NCBI GenBank assembly: GCA_002391235.1
Contig: DGRX01000004.1
Coordinates: 169,862 to 233,861, forward strand
Direction of reading: 5' to 3'
DNA from: Treponema sp. UBA4377
GTDB taxonomy: Bacteria; Spirochaetota; Spirochaetia; Treponematales; Treponemataceae
DNA: 64,000 bases
A program made the translations under genes and the position numbers. Positions 28,001 to 35,839 of the stretch are shown one piece after another (position 1 is the stretch's first letter; each line of letters starts with the position of its first letter). The notes under the pieces are model-generated. The model searched no databases, was not told the DNA's origin, and saw nothing but the letters and a program-made list of their open reading frames with translations.

Positions 28001-31000
28001 TACAGCAATTTTGCCTTTGCCGTTCACTACGACAACGTCAATCCTGCCATTGACGCAAGCAAGCTGGACATTGACAAAGACATTCACAACTCAAACGGCT
28101 ATTACTCGATTGGCGCCAGCGTTGCCGAAAACACGTATGGCAACAAGAACCAGTCCGGCTTTGACAAGTTTGTGGTTTACTTTAAGCGCGGAAGCAAGAT
28201 TTACGATCCGATGGTCTCTAAGAAAATCAGCGGAGTGGATAATCCCGACAATTGGGCGGACGTTTCAAGCCTTGCGCCTGCCGCCGACGGCCTTTATTGG
28301 TTTGACCAAGAGCTTGAAGATCGTGACAGCGCAAACCTTAACATCCTTAAGCTAAAGGCAAAGAACGGCCACATACACGCCGGCGGCTTGGTAAAGATTG
28401 GCGGCGCGGTTTATGTAATAAGAAACCTTTCTAACGACGGCCTTAGCGTCACGTTGGACAATCAAATCGAACTCGCTTACACAACGGCCCAGTTTGCCTA
28501 CGGCCTTGTCGTTGACAACACCAAGAACGAAATCGGCTCGGGCATAAGAAACGACGAAGGCTACGGCTACGGCTATCCCGCCAGCATAATGAACTCAGAC
28601 AGCGACTGCATGGTGGAATACGCCCACATGCAGGGAACTGTATGCAACCTGACCGCCAAAATAAACTCAAGGAACATCCCTGACGGAAAGATAGACGTTC
28701 ACTACACGGCCTACGACAGGGCCGGAAACTATTCCAAGGGAAGCGTTGCCGAAGCATATGTCTCCAACAACGCGCCGCGCCTGGCCAATGTTACTGTAAA
28801 GAGCGACTTTAACTACGACGGAGCGTATGACGGCGCTTACGAAACGCAGCAGCTTTACGAAACAAGCTGGTCTACTTGGGAAGAAGCTGAAAAAGAAGTC
28901 TTTATGGGCGATTTTGACGATGCCGGAAATCCTGTCCGCGCTTTGGTCGCCGCCAAGGGAGACGTAATCCTTGTTCCCGAAGTAATGGGCGGAAACGGCG
29001 ACATCAAGTGGAACTGCTTGTACGCGGGAAGCTCTTCGGCCAGCGCCGATCAAAAAATCAGTACAGACACTCCGGCTGCCGAGAACGAAGATAGAACTGT
29101 AAACGACATCGTTTTGCCCGCGACTTCTCTAAAGACCGCCACAGCCGGCCTTGGAAAATATGTCATCAACATTTTGGACAGCACCGAAGGCGGAGCGCAA
29201 AAGGCTGTCATCAACCTTTGCATGAACAACGACGTCAACGACAGCGTTAAGCCGATTGGAAAGACCAAGCGCTTCTATTGGAAGAGCCTTGCGAACAACA
29301 GCGTTTACACGACAAAGACTGGCGGAGCCGAAAGCCTTGACGATTTGCAGGGCCATATTGAGCTTGGCGACCAGCCTAAAGTCAGCGGAAAAGTCGTCTT
29401 TAAGGGAACGGCTTATGACAATGCCGGAATCGCAAAGATTAGCCTTACAATCCCAGGCTTTGGACTTAGCGCGGCGACAGCGGCGACTTGCGACTTTACA
29501 AAGCCGTTGGCCACTCGTTGGACTCAAACGACTTTGGGCGACCTTGCTACAAACGGCTACCACTTTGCGCTTGACGCGGACGACAGCGGCAACGTAAAGG
29601 AGCGCTACAACAACGCCGGCCACTTTGTCTCATGGACGCTGGAGCTTGACACCGAAAAATACAACGGCGGAACGGCTCCGGCTGCGAATGGCGTGGAATT
29701 TGTTCTTTCAGTGACTGACAAAAACGCCAAGGCTTCGGAAAAAGCAAGCGGCGCCACGACGGTTTACGCCACTACAAAGCAAGCAGAAAAAGGCAAGTAT
29801 TACGCAGAGGCCCGCTTTGCAAAGGACGACAAGACAAGCCCCTACAACGACGCCAACTACAGCTCTGACGAATTTAGCGTTATTGGAGCCGCTCAAGCCA
29901 GCGAACTAAGCGGCGTAAACAAGTACGCCGTCACTCCTGTAGCAGCAAACTACACAATGGACATAGTTCCATACATCACTCGCGTAAAGACCAGCCTTAG
30001 CGCGGTTAACGCAAAGAACGGCGTCACAGACCGCAGTTCTTTGGGCGTGTATCCGGTTTATGTTTACAAAAATTCAACGCTAACTGGCATTACGGATTCT
30101 GTCACCAAGAAAAACGAGGATGTTGAAATTTACGGCTTTAACTTAAAGGGAGCCAAGTACGGAACCGCTGAATTGGCATACACAGCCGGCCACGTGACTC
30201 TGAACAGCGAAAACATTAATCAAGGCGCTTTTGAATTGACAGTCGCCGGAATTGCCACAATCAACAACAGCAACGACAACGACGCTCACGGCTCTTATAC
30301 GGGAACAAATATTGACGACGAAGGCGAATTGATTAAAAAAGGCGGCGACTACGATGTTTACAAAAACTACTACAACCGCCAGCCCAACAACGCCAACAAC
30401 AACAATTTGACCGATGACATCGCCTTTGACGTATGGCAGCTTAACGCTTACGCCGCCGCTCCTATGTATGGTAACGTTGAAAACCCTCAGATGAAAATCC
30501 AACCTTTTGGAAAGACTGTGGAAAAGCAAGCAAAGTCTGACAGTTTGGACAATTTCACTCCAGGCGGCGGAGGAGAAGTGACTACGGATGGAAAAATCGG
30601 CTTTGCCTTTGCCAATGCCTCTAGCGCCTTTAGCATGCCAAACAGCGACCACTCTTGGACTTATTGGAATTACGGCTACACCAACATCCGCCATACAGCC
30701 TTGGCTTATGGACTGGATGGCTATGTTTGGGCCAGCGCTGCCGGCCAAGACGTAAACGGTGATGGATTTAGCGATATGTTCTATTTGGAGTCGACCCATT
30801 GGCGCGAGAGCGGTGGAGTCGGAACAAGCGGAAAACATCTTCCACGCGACACAAAAATTCACTCCGCATGCAAGCTTGAAGACCTTTCAATCGGAACAGA
30901 CAAAAACAATAAAAAAACATATTTGGATAGAATCCAGTCGCCCAGCATAGCCGCGACGACGCATGGCTTGTACATGGCCTATTTTGACAAGCTGCAAAAC

Positions 31001-32074
31001 ACTGTACGCTATAGGGCTGGCGCCATGACAGGAACATATAACAATGATTGGCAAACTGGCGTTGTACCAAGCAGTGTTTGGGCCCCTGACGGAGAAAGCA
31101 GAAGGACAAGGTATTGGCAGTTTAAGGACGGCTTCTTTAAGAACCATGCGACTACTGAGTTGATGACATATGACGAATCGCTTAAATACGTTCAAATTGT
31201 GTCCACAAGCGCAAGTCCAAACGTATGCATAGCGGCCATTGACGGCGGCGCCACAAGAGCCAACGATGTTGCCGTAATGGTTTGGTGCGATGGAAGCAAG
31301 GTTAGCTACGCTTTCACTAGCGGAGACCCGATGGCCGATAACGGCAAGACTGGGGATGCCAAAAGATTGGCCGCCGCTTGGACTATCGTTGACGATATCT
31401 TTGGCGGAAAGGTCAAAGGCGGCGACTGCAAGTGCCAAATAGCGGTTGACTCGGCCAAAGGCGTTCATATCGCGGCATATGATGAAAAGAATTCTGACAT
31501 TTGGTACGCGTATTTGGAGGATTACAATGATCCAGACAAAGCCAAGGTTTGCAAGGTTGACTCATACAACAGCACCGGCGAGTACCTTACGATAGATGTT
31601 GCGCTTGACGAAAGCAACAATCCGATTCCGCAAATCGGCTACTATTCCGCTGGAAGCGGCCGGCCCAAGTTTGCGCGCTGGAATGCCGCCAAGGGCAGCG
31701 TCAAAACGCTTGACGCGGATAAAATGCAAGGCGCTGATGAATATAATTCCTACACCGGCAATTGGGAGGTTACCAACGTTCCCACCCAAAGCGCCGTCCG
31801 CGTAAGCGACGAGGCTAATAAGGTAAAGCAAAACATCAACGTTGGCGTATGGAAAGACGCTGGCGGAAAGCTTGCGTATTCAACTACTGACGCCGCCGCT
31901 CCTAAGGCGAATGGAAGCAATATTGGAACGTCAGATTGCCATGTCGCTTCGGGCATGAACACCACCGACAACTACGGCGATGTCTACGGCAACGGCACTA
32001 GAAACGCCGTCCTTGGCTACATGTGGGGCGATAGCGCCGACGCCTTCATCGAGACCGCGCAAAGAATGGATTAG
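22022..32074 (+). CDS. Giant Ig-repeat lipoprotein, second paralogue
   Basis: This 3,350-residue protein has a GGAGG ribosome site 7-8 bases before its ATG. The lipoprotein signal peptide ends at FAFSSC, followed by DVGLGESID, nearly the same mature N-terminus as the preceding gene. Further shared landmarks are GFETAGGT, YKAMY, DSLQTAQ(F/L)(K/Q)KI, the linker pattern D-N-T-x-P between Ig-like units, DIVPYIT near residue 2645, DVWQLN, and a propeller-like tail (IQSPSIAATTHGLYMAYFD, VHIAAYDEKNSDIWYAYL, NAVLGY...FIETAQ). The two genes clearly arose by tandem duplication, but long central stretches differ. Both should be lipid-anchored and, by spirochaete habit, surface-exposed; the surface location is inference. 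A strong terminator about 100 bases downstream ends the operon. Confidence 0.85.
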   Translation: MTINRKMKKSEFFSVRSLFAGLCGALALVFAFSSCDVGLGESIDTSVPTVAITEPSSSSSVSGNIEIKGVASDDKSLDKVVLTITNTATKEVTTQTTKITGKDWSIVLDIDKLNFKDGTYSVDVVAYDGAGRVSGTASRVFDVDNTPPVFCVTKPNSIAIEDPAAYGRDVTIKGEIADDHAVKQMDIRVFKVQGGAATEITGSLNKTTFSGFETAGGTEVTIAKFFPDSEIPPETSDDYPLYLNYKAMYSDLGAQVGDTVNLYIFPYLTDAAGNVSDKCYIQSSLKQLTAKACNAKGCNVDTTSDSLQTAQFKKILNGSYSLGEVDVTTVKTILYGDYDQSSIGTNYLYYASLPWGQAPAVSSNSPLAMSVNANNSPMYEFGGYVFDKDDPKFAEVSSGGNASIKVTAGLDGNEVKANTIRAKFYLCDDTGDKEEDEPSYSSDNTDPAKRFDIKDGDTLVQNLPDSKTVSNATYNITLPNSMAAGLHYLMVAEGYDTAGNRLYSAATYAFMVSVTGDAPKVEFDDQFFINAAAVDKTKSAAYSATINIADKSGADQKGTIKEHGNWVKVTPILYKGYAKTKGYLKDEDILETLPVIKYEGDGITKVADGAYKIEVPMNKFGLTGDNQFDNYTVALKVQAKSQGATSEETTYIFWADNAAPALAIGAPARAEGQSESDPIYIFENDKNITATTTAGVTSYSYKMSGTWSDLSGSGTSEIWYRWDDAVATLPAPSVVWTAATGTAVADKTYYKKQGQGLYLAETAIAMGASVSGMYTASISGWTAIPAAPKSVSRANWNQSVPQTNSSGKKLSVVAIDQAGNLSAVATVSNITFDFAPPAITIPTIAEYYKKSDATGGKYQFTVGIADASGIKSLDVKAYINGGTTPVNAATNPYGYSIAISADKTSATITLLDTGASDGKWRFEATATDTADRSSQKQFAFTIDTVAPERVGSIVIGESGSIDDWFNSENLTIKGRYKEMTSGLDKVEYAMTPAGETTPVPGTEVIGGTVGEEISYALSPVGFKEGQNSLSIHALDLAGNDSGESLYIIQVDTTAPAAETAWYTYDGQSFTAAAGNVMANGTDSGAKNMTVYGTVSETLSGLKDLALTINGTVVSSSVQFTKSDLTSGDAAAYKNAEWAAYSAADNKAYTGFKATIPAATFKTLPSGSVDLYVLAHDIATNETKQRKFGISLDNDAPVITIMSPQADSSVNGTVAFSGIVDDNALSEVKGYWSLNGDASIDESGTPPRDHDAGLTGTSNWSLPLATSSVDATSKKITFVDGTEYSGATKDFYLKIYASDKAANSTVKVQKYTIDPQKDRPVITLTTAKLSGMEDGKPVWFESTKIEGTIEDDDGVDEFSYSIDAGANWNPITVTGGSWIADLQNDAEYTILFKVKDKAGTEFVSVKSDGADKYLAPVLVGTDSRFDGGDTRLYLKVDTKRPEFENLVYMVSDDDATYDWADSSDHKKLGTVGGQRKFVQLEFDAKDANGIDSVTATINGVSYPGNVGDLTSGVYPCVITGIDVSALDSEAYSLSLEIKGTFESDVTTEPLPVIVDNTAPAVTKISPDLNSVHGNITVYGTVDYAKEIKYALGLSADKANKPADADYADIVGAGLTWFLYFDGQVSTASESHNKTFERYIIDEEVEAVCLDGVKRKATYDSINKDKTFDAIVPIYVWIKATDDVGNVYEEPQLVNFDPQGGRPSFTYSNPEKDQARIGGSVKLYGGVDDDEGVVAAFLQIISKDHTLSGYTGGTDWGTVEYNADGSVKTFTLKANDLDYLKAAGYNVYKRKDYDPANKIEWNGSGDPNDYGVLLDVKGTAWSLTINNKEEFNPSSEGSESKTNDLAVCGYAYDGSKFNLPQYRTMVVDADSPRISGQYLKQYDSGASQAKASREYSEGIYVSGKWTLEFDLTDGDVIKKIYVGQSDSKADDAKTAAEAARESDTSGPDVLVKPSWCYVKTGASGSGYHAKLDGMTPDSGVGSKYLYVLFADEKGNYSNFAFAVHYDNVNPAIDASKLDIDKDIHNSNGYYSIGASVAENTYGNKNQSGFDKFVVYFKRGSKIYDPMVSKKISGVDNPDNWADVSSLAPAADGLYWFDQELEDRDSANLNILKLKAKNGHIHAGGLVKIGGAVYVIRNLSNDGLSVTLDNQIELAYTTAQFAYGLVVDNTKNEIGSGIRNDEGYGYGYPASIMNSDSDCMVEYAHMQGTVCNLTAKINSRNIPDGKIDVHYTAYDRAGNYSKGSVAEAYVSNNAPRLANVTVKSDFNYDGAYDGAYETQQLYETSWSTWEEAEKEVFMGDFDDAGNPVRALVAAKGDVILVPEVMGGNGDIKWNCLYAGSSSASADQKISTDTPAAENEDRTVNDIVLPATSLKTATAGLGKYVINILDSTEGGAQKAVINLCMNNDVNDSVKPIGKTKRFYWKSLANNSVYTTKTGGAESLDDLQGHIELGDQPKVSGKVVFKGTAYDNAGIAKISLTIPGFGLSAATAATCDFTKPLATRWTQTTLGDLATNGYHFALDADDSGNVKERYNNAGHFVSWTLELDTEKYNGGTAPAANGVEFVLSVTDKNAKASEKASGATTVYATTKQAEKGKYYAEARFAKDDKTSPYNDANYSSDEFSVIGAAQASELSGVNKYAVTPVAANYTMDIVPYITRVKTSLSAVNAKNGVTDRSSLGVYPVYVYKNSTLTGITDSVTKKNEDVEIYGFNLKGAKYGTAELAYTAGHVTLNSENINQGAFELTVAGIATINNSNDNDAHGSYTGTNIDDEGELIKKGGDYDVYKNYYNRQPNNANNNNLTDDIAFDVWQLNAYAAAPMYGNVENPQMKIQPFGKTVEKQAKSDSLDNFTPGGGGEVTTDGKIGFAFANASSAFSMPNSDHSWTYWNYGYTNIRHTALAYGLDGYVWASAAGQDVNGDGFSDMFYLESTHWRESGGVGTSGKHLPRDTKIHSACKLEDLSIGTDKNNKKTYLDRIQSPSIAATTHGLYMAYFDKLQNTVRYRAGAMTGTYNNDWQTGVVPSSVWAPDGESRRTRYWQFKDGFFKNHATTELMTYDESLKYVQIVSTSASPNVCIAAIDGGATRANDVAVMVWCDGSKVSYAFTSGDPMADNGKTGDAKRLAAAWTIVDDIFGGKVKGGDCKCQIAVDSAKGVHIAAYDEKNSDIWYAYLEDYNDPDKAKVCKVDSYNSTGEYLTIDVALDESNNPIPQIGYYSAGSGRPKFARWNAAKGSVKTLDADKMQGADEYNSYTGNWEVTNVPTQSAVRVSDEANKVKQNINVGVWKDAGGKLAYSTTDAAAPKANGSNIGTSDCHVASGMNTTDNYGDVYGNGTRNAVLGYMWGDSADAFIETAQRMD

Positions 32075-32176
32075 TCCGCTCGGGTTGTAGCTTGCAAGAC
32101 TGTAATGGTAATTGCGAGCGGTTTCTTCGCGGCCCTGCAGTGAGCTAGCGACTGCAATTGAAGGTAAGACCAAGAA

Positions 32177-32207
32177 GGGGCGGCCAACAGGCCGCCCCTG
32201 TTTTTTT
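32177..32207 (+). terminator. Terminator of the giant surface operon
   Basis: A perfect 9-bp stem GGGGCGGCC/GGCCGCCCC with an AACA loop is followed by TGTTTTTTT. The preceding 100 bases hold only small inverted repeats (CCGCTCG/CGAGCGG and TGCAGT/ACTGCA) and no gene. Confidence 0.92.
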
Positions 32208-32221
32208 GCGGGGGGGAGGGC

Positions 32222-33016
32222 TTACTCCAGCACGCCCATGCTAGAAAGAATCAAGCTCGCGCTGACTGTCGCGGCGGTTTCTGTTCTCATAATACGGCTG
32301 CCCATGCCTAGGCGGACAAAGCCGCGCTCTTCCAAGAGGGCGCGCTCGGCGGGCGACCAGCCGCGCTCGCTTCCGATGGCGGCGAGGACGGGTCGGTCTT
32401 TTGGCGGGTTGTCTTGCAAAAAGGCATGGAGGCTTGTTTTGGGATCCACGTTGTCCAGCGCCAATTTTAGCGAGCCGCTTTTTAGGCTTGCAACCGATTC
32501 AAGGCCGTCGGCGCTTTTTGGGCTGGAGTCCGTTCCCGCTTCGGCGGCAAGGGCGTCAAGACAGGCCGCTAGCGTTGGATAAACGAAAGGCTTTGGAACA
32601 TGCGCGCTTGCGGCTTGAACGGTTCCGTCCAAAAGCATTTTGTAGACTTCCGCCGGGTCGGAAAGGCTTGCCTTTAGGTAGGATTTTTCGCCCAGCTCGG
32701 TTCCGCAAAGGCGGACGCTGGAAACGCCAAGCGCGGCCATGTCGCGAAGCAGGCGCTTTAATTGAATCGGGCGCGGAAATCCGATAATCATGTGCAAGGG
32801 AAAAAGCGGCTTTCCGTCGGACTGGGGCGTGAATGTAAAGTGAATCGCGCCGTCAATCTTAGTGATGGTCGCCGTTCCCGCCTGGCCGCCGATTACGCCA
32901 GCGTAAAAACTGTCGCCGACTCCTTTATGCAAAACTTTAATTATGTGCTGGGCGCGCTCGTCGCTTGCCGCGAGCGGGCGGTCGATTTCTTCCTGTTCAA
33001 AAAGGCAAATGTTCAT
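32222..33016 (-). CDS. rsmE: 16S rRNA m3U1498 methyltransferase RsmE
   Basis: This 264-residue SPOUT-class methyltransferase has an N-terminal PUA-like part (residues 1-70, RAQHIIKVLHKGVGD). Its C-terminal knotted SAM-binding region is recognised by IGSERGWSPAERALLEERGF and LGMGSRIMRTETA, equivalent to the IGPEGG and LG-RILR-ETA motifs of RsmE. Known role: N3-methylation of U1498 in 16S rRNA. The start ATG has no Shine-Dalgarno sequence; a -10 box ends 8 bases before it. A short insert of about 20 residues (EAGTDSSPKSADGLES) is family-atypical but lies outside the knot. The gene runs towards the giant operon and shares the intergenic terminator area. Confidence 0.94.
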   Translation of the reverse strand: MNICLFEQEEIDRPLAASDERAQHIIKVLHKGVGDSFYAGVIGGQAGTATITKIDGAIHFTFTPQSDGKPLFPLHMIIGFPRPIQLKRLLRDMAALGVSSVRLCGTELGEKSYLKASLSDPAEVYKMLLDGTVQAASAHVPKPFVYPTLAACLDALAAEAGTDSSPKSADGLESVASLKSGSLKLALDNVDPKTSLHAFLQDNPPKDRPVLAAIGSERGWSPAERALLEERGFVRLGMGSRIMRTETAATVSASLILSSMGVLE

Positions 33017-33024
33017 TTTGTATT

Positions 33025-33053
33025 AGAATATCTTTTTTCCCCAGCCTTTGCAA
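33025..33053 (-). promoter_or_regulatory. Promoter of rsmE, leaderless type
   Basis: On the - strand TTGCAA (33048-33053), 17 bases, TATTCT (33025-33030), then 8 bases to the ATG. Both boxes match 4 of 6 consensus bases. Confidence 0.55.
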
Positions 33054-33085
33054 TACTAGTTTGAGGAACATTTATAGTAATCCAC

Positions 33086-33214
33086 CCAAGCGAAGGCAGG
33101 CGTAAGCGGAAGGCCGGCTGCTGCGCGCTTAGCGCACGTTAAGCTAATCTCTTTGCCTTAAAAGTAGCTCGCGCGCAGATAGACGGATTCCGCTGAGAGC
33201 CTGCATTCGCTTGG
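33086..33214. repeat. 129-base imperfect palindromic element
   Basis: The arms (33086-33128 and 33171-33214) pair in three blocks: CCAAGCGAA-GCAGGC (15 of 16 positions), AGCGGAA/TTCCGCT, and CTGCGCGC/GCGCGCAG. The 42-base centre holds its own small hairpin (TTAGC/GCTAA). It fills most of the 323-base gap between the divergent rsmE and cellobiose phosphorylase starts and lies upstream of the promoter at 33256, so it is not a 5' leader. It could be a dispersed palindromic element or a small structured RNA. No target duplication or integron core site was seen. Confidence 0.6.
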
Positions 33215-33255
33215 TTTTCTGTTAGTTGATATTTTCCCCAAACCGCCGATTTTCC

Positions 33256-33284
33256 TTGACAAAAGGCAAAAGCGCGGTTACACT
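33256..33284 (+). promoter_or_regulatory. Promoter of cellobiose phosphorylase operon
   Basis: TTGACA (33256-33261), a 17-base spacer and TACACT (33279-33284) give a start near 33291 and a 5' leader of about 49 bases. Confidence 0.72.
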
Positions 33285-33339
33285 GTTCCTATACCATCAA
33301 AGCAAGTTGGTTGAAAAAATCACCAAACAGGAGCAATCT

Positions 33340-35829
33340 ATGAAATTTGGATTCTTTGACGACGAAAAGCGCGAGTACGCCATCACGACTCCGCAGACGC
33401 CCTATCCTTGGATCAACTACTTGGGAAGCGAAAAATTCTTCTCGCTAATCTCAAACACTGCGGGCGGATACGCCTTTTACACCGACGCTCGCTTGCGCCG
33501 CTTGACCCGCTACCGCTACAACAACATTCCGCTTGACAACAACGGCCGCTACTTCTTCATCAAAGACGGCGACACGATTTGGAACCCCGGCTGGCAGCCC
33601 ACGCAGACTCCGCTTGACAAGTACGAGTGCCGCCACGGCTTTGGCTACACAAAGTTCGCCTCGGAAAAGAACGGAGTCGCCGCCGACGTTTTGTACATGG
33701 TTCCCGTTCACGAAAACTGCGAAGTCGAGCAAATCACTTTGACAAACAAGTCTTCTTCAGAAAAGAAAATCAGCCTTGTTTCTTTTGTCGAATGGTGCCT
33801 TTACAACGCCTCGGACGACTGCCAGAACTTCCAGCGCAACTTCAGCACAGGCGAAGTTGAAATCGAAGGCAGCGCGATTTACCACAAGACCGAATACCGC
33901 GAGCGCCGCAACCACTTTACTTTCTATTCTTGCAACCAAAAGATTGACGGCTTTGACACAGACCGCGAGACTTTCCTCGGCCTTTACAACAACTTGGGCC
34001 AGGCAAAGACTGTCGTTGAAGGAAAGAGCGGAAACTCAGTCGCCGACGGTTGGTCTCCGATCGCAAGCCACCGCTTGGAAATAACGCTTAAGGCCGGCGA
34101 GTCCAAGACCGCGATTTTTGTTTTGGGCTACATCGAAAACGACGACGCCAAAAAATTCCTTTCCGACGCCGACAAGGAAGCCGCGCTCAAAGCCGGCCTC
34201 TTGCGCACCAACACGGCGAGCGGAGTAATCAACAAGGAAAAGGCCTACGAGCTTCAGAAAAAGTTTGACACGCCCGAAAAAGTCGCCAAGGCCTTTGACG
34301 ACTTGCGCGCCTTCTGGGACGAAACATTGAGCCACTTTACCCTTAAGAGCGGCGACGAAAAGCTTGACCGCATGGCCGTTTGGAACCAGTACCAGTGCGT
34401 CGTCACCTACAACTTCGCCCGCTCAGCCTCTTACTTTGAGAGCGGAATCGGACGCGGCCTTGGCTTCCGCGACACCTCACAGGACATGCTTGGAGCCGCG
34501 CACCAGCTTCCGGCAAGCCGCATCCGCGAACGCCTTTACGATGTGGCCGCCACGCAGTTTGAGGACGGCTCGGCCTACCACCAGTTCCAGCCGCTCACAA
34601 AGCGCGGAAACGCCGACATCGGTTCCAACTTCAACGACGACCCGCTTTGGCTTATCCTTGGCGTGGGCAACTACATTCGCGAAACCGGCGACGTTGACTT
34701 CCTTAAAGTTGACGTTCCCTTTGACAACAGCGAGACCAACAAGGCCACGATGTTCGAGCACCTAAAGCGCTCTTACAACTACATTCCCAACCACATGGGC
34801 CCGCACGGACTTCCGCTCATCGGCCGCGCCGACTGGAACGACTGCCTTAACCTCAACTGCTTCTCAACCAACCCCAATGACTCGTTCCAGACTTGCACCA
34901 ACAAGGAAGGAAAGAACGCCGAGTCCGTAATGATTGCCGAAATGTTCGTTTACGTCACTCCCGACTACGTTCAGATGTGCCGCTTGATGGGCGAGGAAGA
35001 GGAAGCCAAGCGCGCCGAAGACGCCGCCGCCAAGATGGAGGCGCAGATTTGCAACGCCGCTTGGGACGGAGAATGGTATGTCCGCGCCTTTGACGACGCC
35101 GGAAGAAAAATCGGCTCAAAGGAATGTGAGGACGGAAAAATCTTCATCGAGTCGCAGGGCTTTGGAACGATGGCCAAAATCGGAAAGGACAAGGGCTATC
35201 CCGAAAAGTCTTTGGACAGCGTAAAGAAATACCTTGACTCAAAGTACGGCATCGTAATTTTGGATCCGCCTTACAAAGAGTACCATGTTGAATTGGGAGA
35301 GGTTTCTTCTTATCCGCCGGGATACAAGGAGAACGGCGGTATCTTCTGCCACAACAATCCGTGGGTCATCATCGGCGAAGTCGTCAACGGCCGCCCGCAG
35401 GACGCCTTTGAGCACTACAAGAAAATCGCGCCGGCTTACTTGGAGGACATCTCAGAAATTCACCGCACCGAGCCTTATGTTTACGCGCAGATGATTGCCG
35501 GAAAGACCGCCCGCCGCTTTGGCGAGGCCAAGAACTCTTGGCTTACGGGAACGGCGGCTTGGAACTTCGTTACGCTTTCGCAGTACCTTTGCGGCTTGCG
35601 CCCGACATGGAAGGGCTTGGAAGTCGAGCCCCGCTTGCCGGAGCACGTTAAGAACGCCCAGCTTGTCCGCAAGTTCCAGGGAGTGACATACAAGATTAAC
35701 GTCATCAACAAGAAGAACGACGGCGCTGTTTCGATTGTTGTCACAAACGGAAAGGCCGACGTTGACGGAACGATCGTAAAGGCGCAGGCCGGCCAGAAAG
35801 AGGTCAGCCTGGAAGTCACTGTCGGCTAA
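33340..35829 (+). CDS. Cellobiose phosphorylase (GH94)
   Basis: This 829-residue enzyme closely resembles clostridial cellobiose phosphorylases along its whole length: MKFGFFDDEKREYAITTPQT at the start, RRLTRYRYNN, RNFSTGEVEIEGS, GFRDTSQDMLG, and the catalytic-loop motif GRADWNDCLN with Asp498/Asp501. Reaction: cellobiose plus phosphate gives alpha-glucose 1-phosphate plus glucose in the cytoplasm, saving one ATP per disaccharide. I chose ATG at 33340 because it has an AGGAG site 7 bases upstream and matches the family start; the longer in-frame extension to 33226 overlaps the promoter. Glycerol kinase follows after 10 bases. Confidence 0.95.
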   Translation: MKFGFFDDEKREYAITTPQTPYPWINYLGSEKFFSLISNTAGGYAFYTDARLRRLTRYRYNNIPLDNNGRYFFIKDGDTIWNPGWQPTQTPLDKYECRHGFGYTKFASEKNGVAADVLYMVPVHENCEVEQITLTNKSSSEKKISLVSFVEWCLYNASDDCQNFQRNFSTGEVEIEGSAIYHKTEYRERRNHFTFYSCNQKIDGFDTDRETFLGLYNNLGQAKTVVEGKSGNSVADGWSPIASHRLEITLKAGESKTAIFVLGYIENDDAKKFLSDADKEAALKAGLLRTNTASGVINKEKAYELQKKFDTPEKVAKAFDDLRAFWDETLSHFTLKSGDEKLDRMAVWNQYQCVVTYNFARSASYFESGIGRGLGFRDTSQDMLGAAHQLPASRIRERLYDVAATQFEDGSAYHQFQPLTKRGNADIGSNFNDDPLWLILGVGNYIRETGDVDFLKVDVPFDNSETNKATMFEHLKRSYNYIPNHMGPHGLPLIGRADWNDCLNLNCFSTNPNDSFQTCTNKEGKNAESVMIAEMFVYVTPDYVQMCRLMGEEEEAKRAEDAAAKMEAQICNAAWDGEWYVRAFDDAGRKIGSKECEDGKIFIESQGFGTMAKIGKDKGYPEKSLDSVKKYLDSKYGIVILDPPYKEYHVELGEVSSYPPGYKENGGIFCHNNPWVIIGEVVNGRPQDAFEHYKKIAPAYLEDISEIHRTEPYVYAQMIAGKTARRFGEAKNSWLTGTAAWNFVTLSQYLCGLRPTWKGLEVEPRLPEHVKNAQLVRKFQGVTYKINVINKKNDGAVSIVVTNGKADVDGTIVKAQAGQKEVSLEVTVG

Positions 35830-35839
35830 ACGGCGCTAG

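Noticed and set aside
32112..32582. A 156-codon + strand frame across the operon terminator and the rsmE gene
   Set aside because: It runs through a strong terminator hairpin and is antisense to the well-supported rsmE frame; its composition is that of a shadow frame.
33086..33214. Integron attC site
   Set aside because: The palindromic shape fits, and Treponema integrons exist, but the GTTRRRY/RYYYAAC core sites are absent and there is no gene-cassette array.
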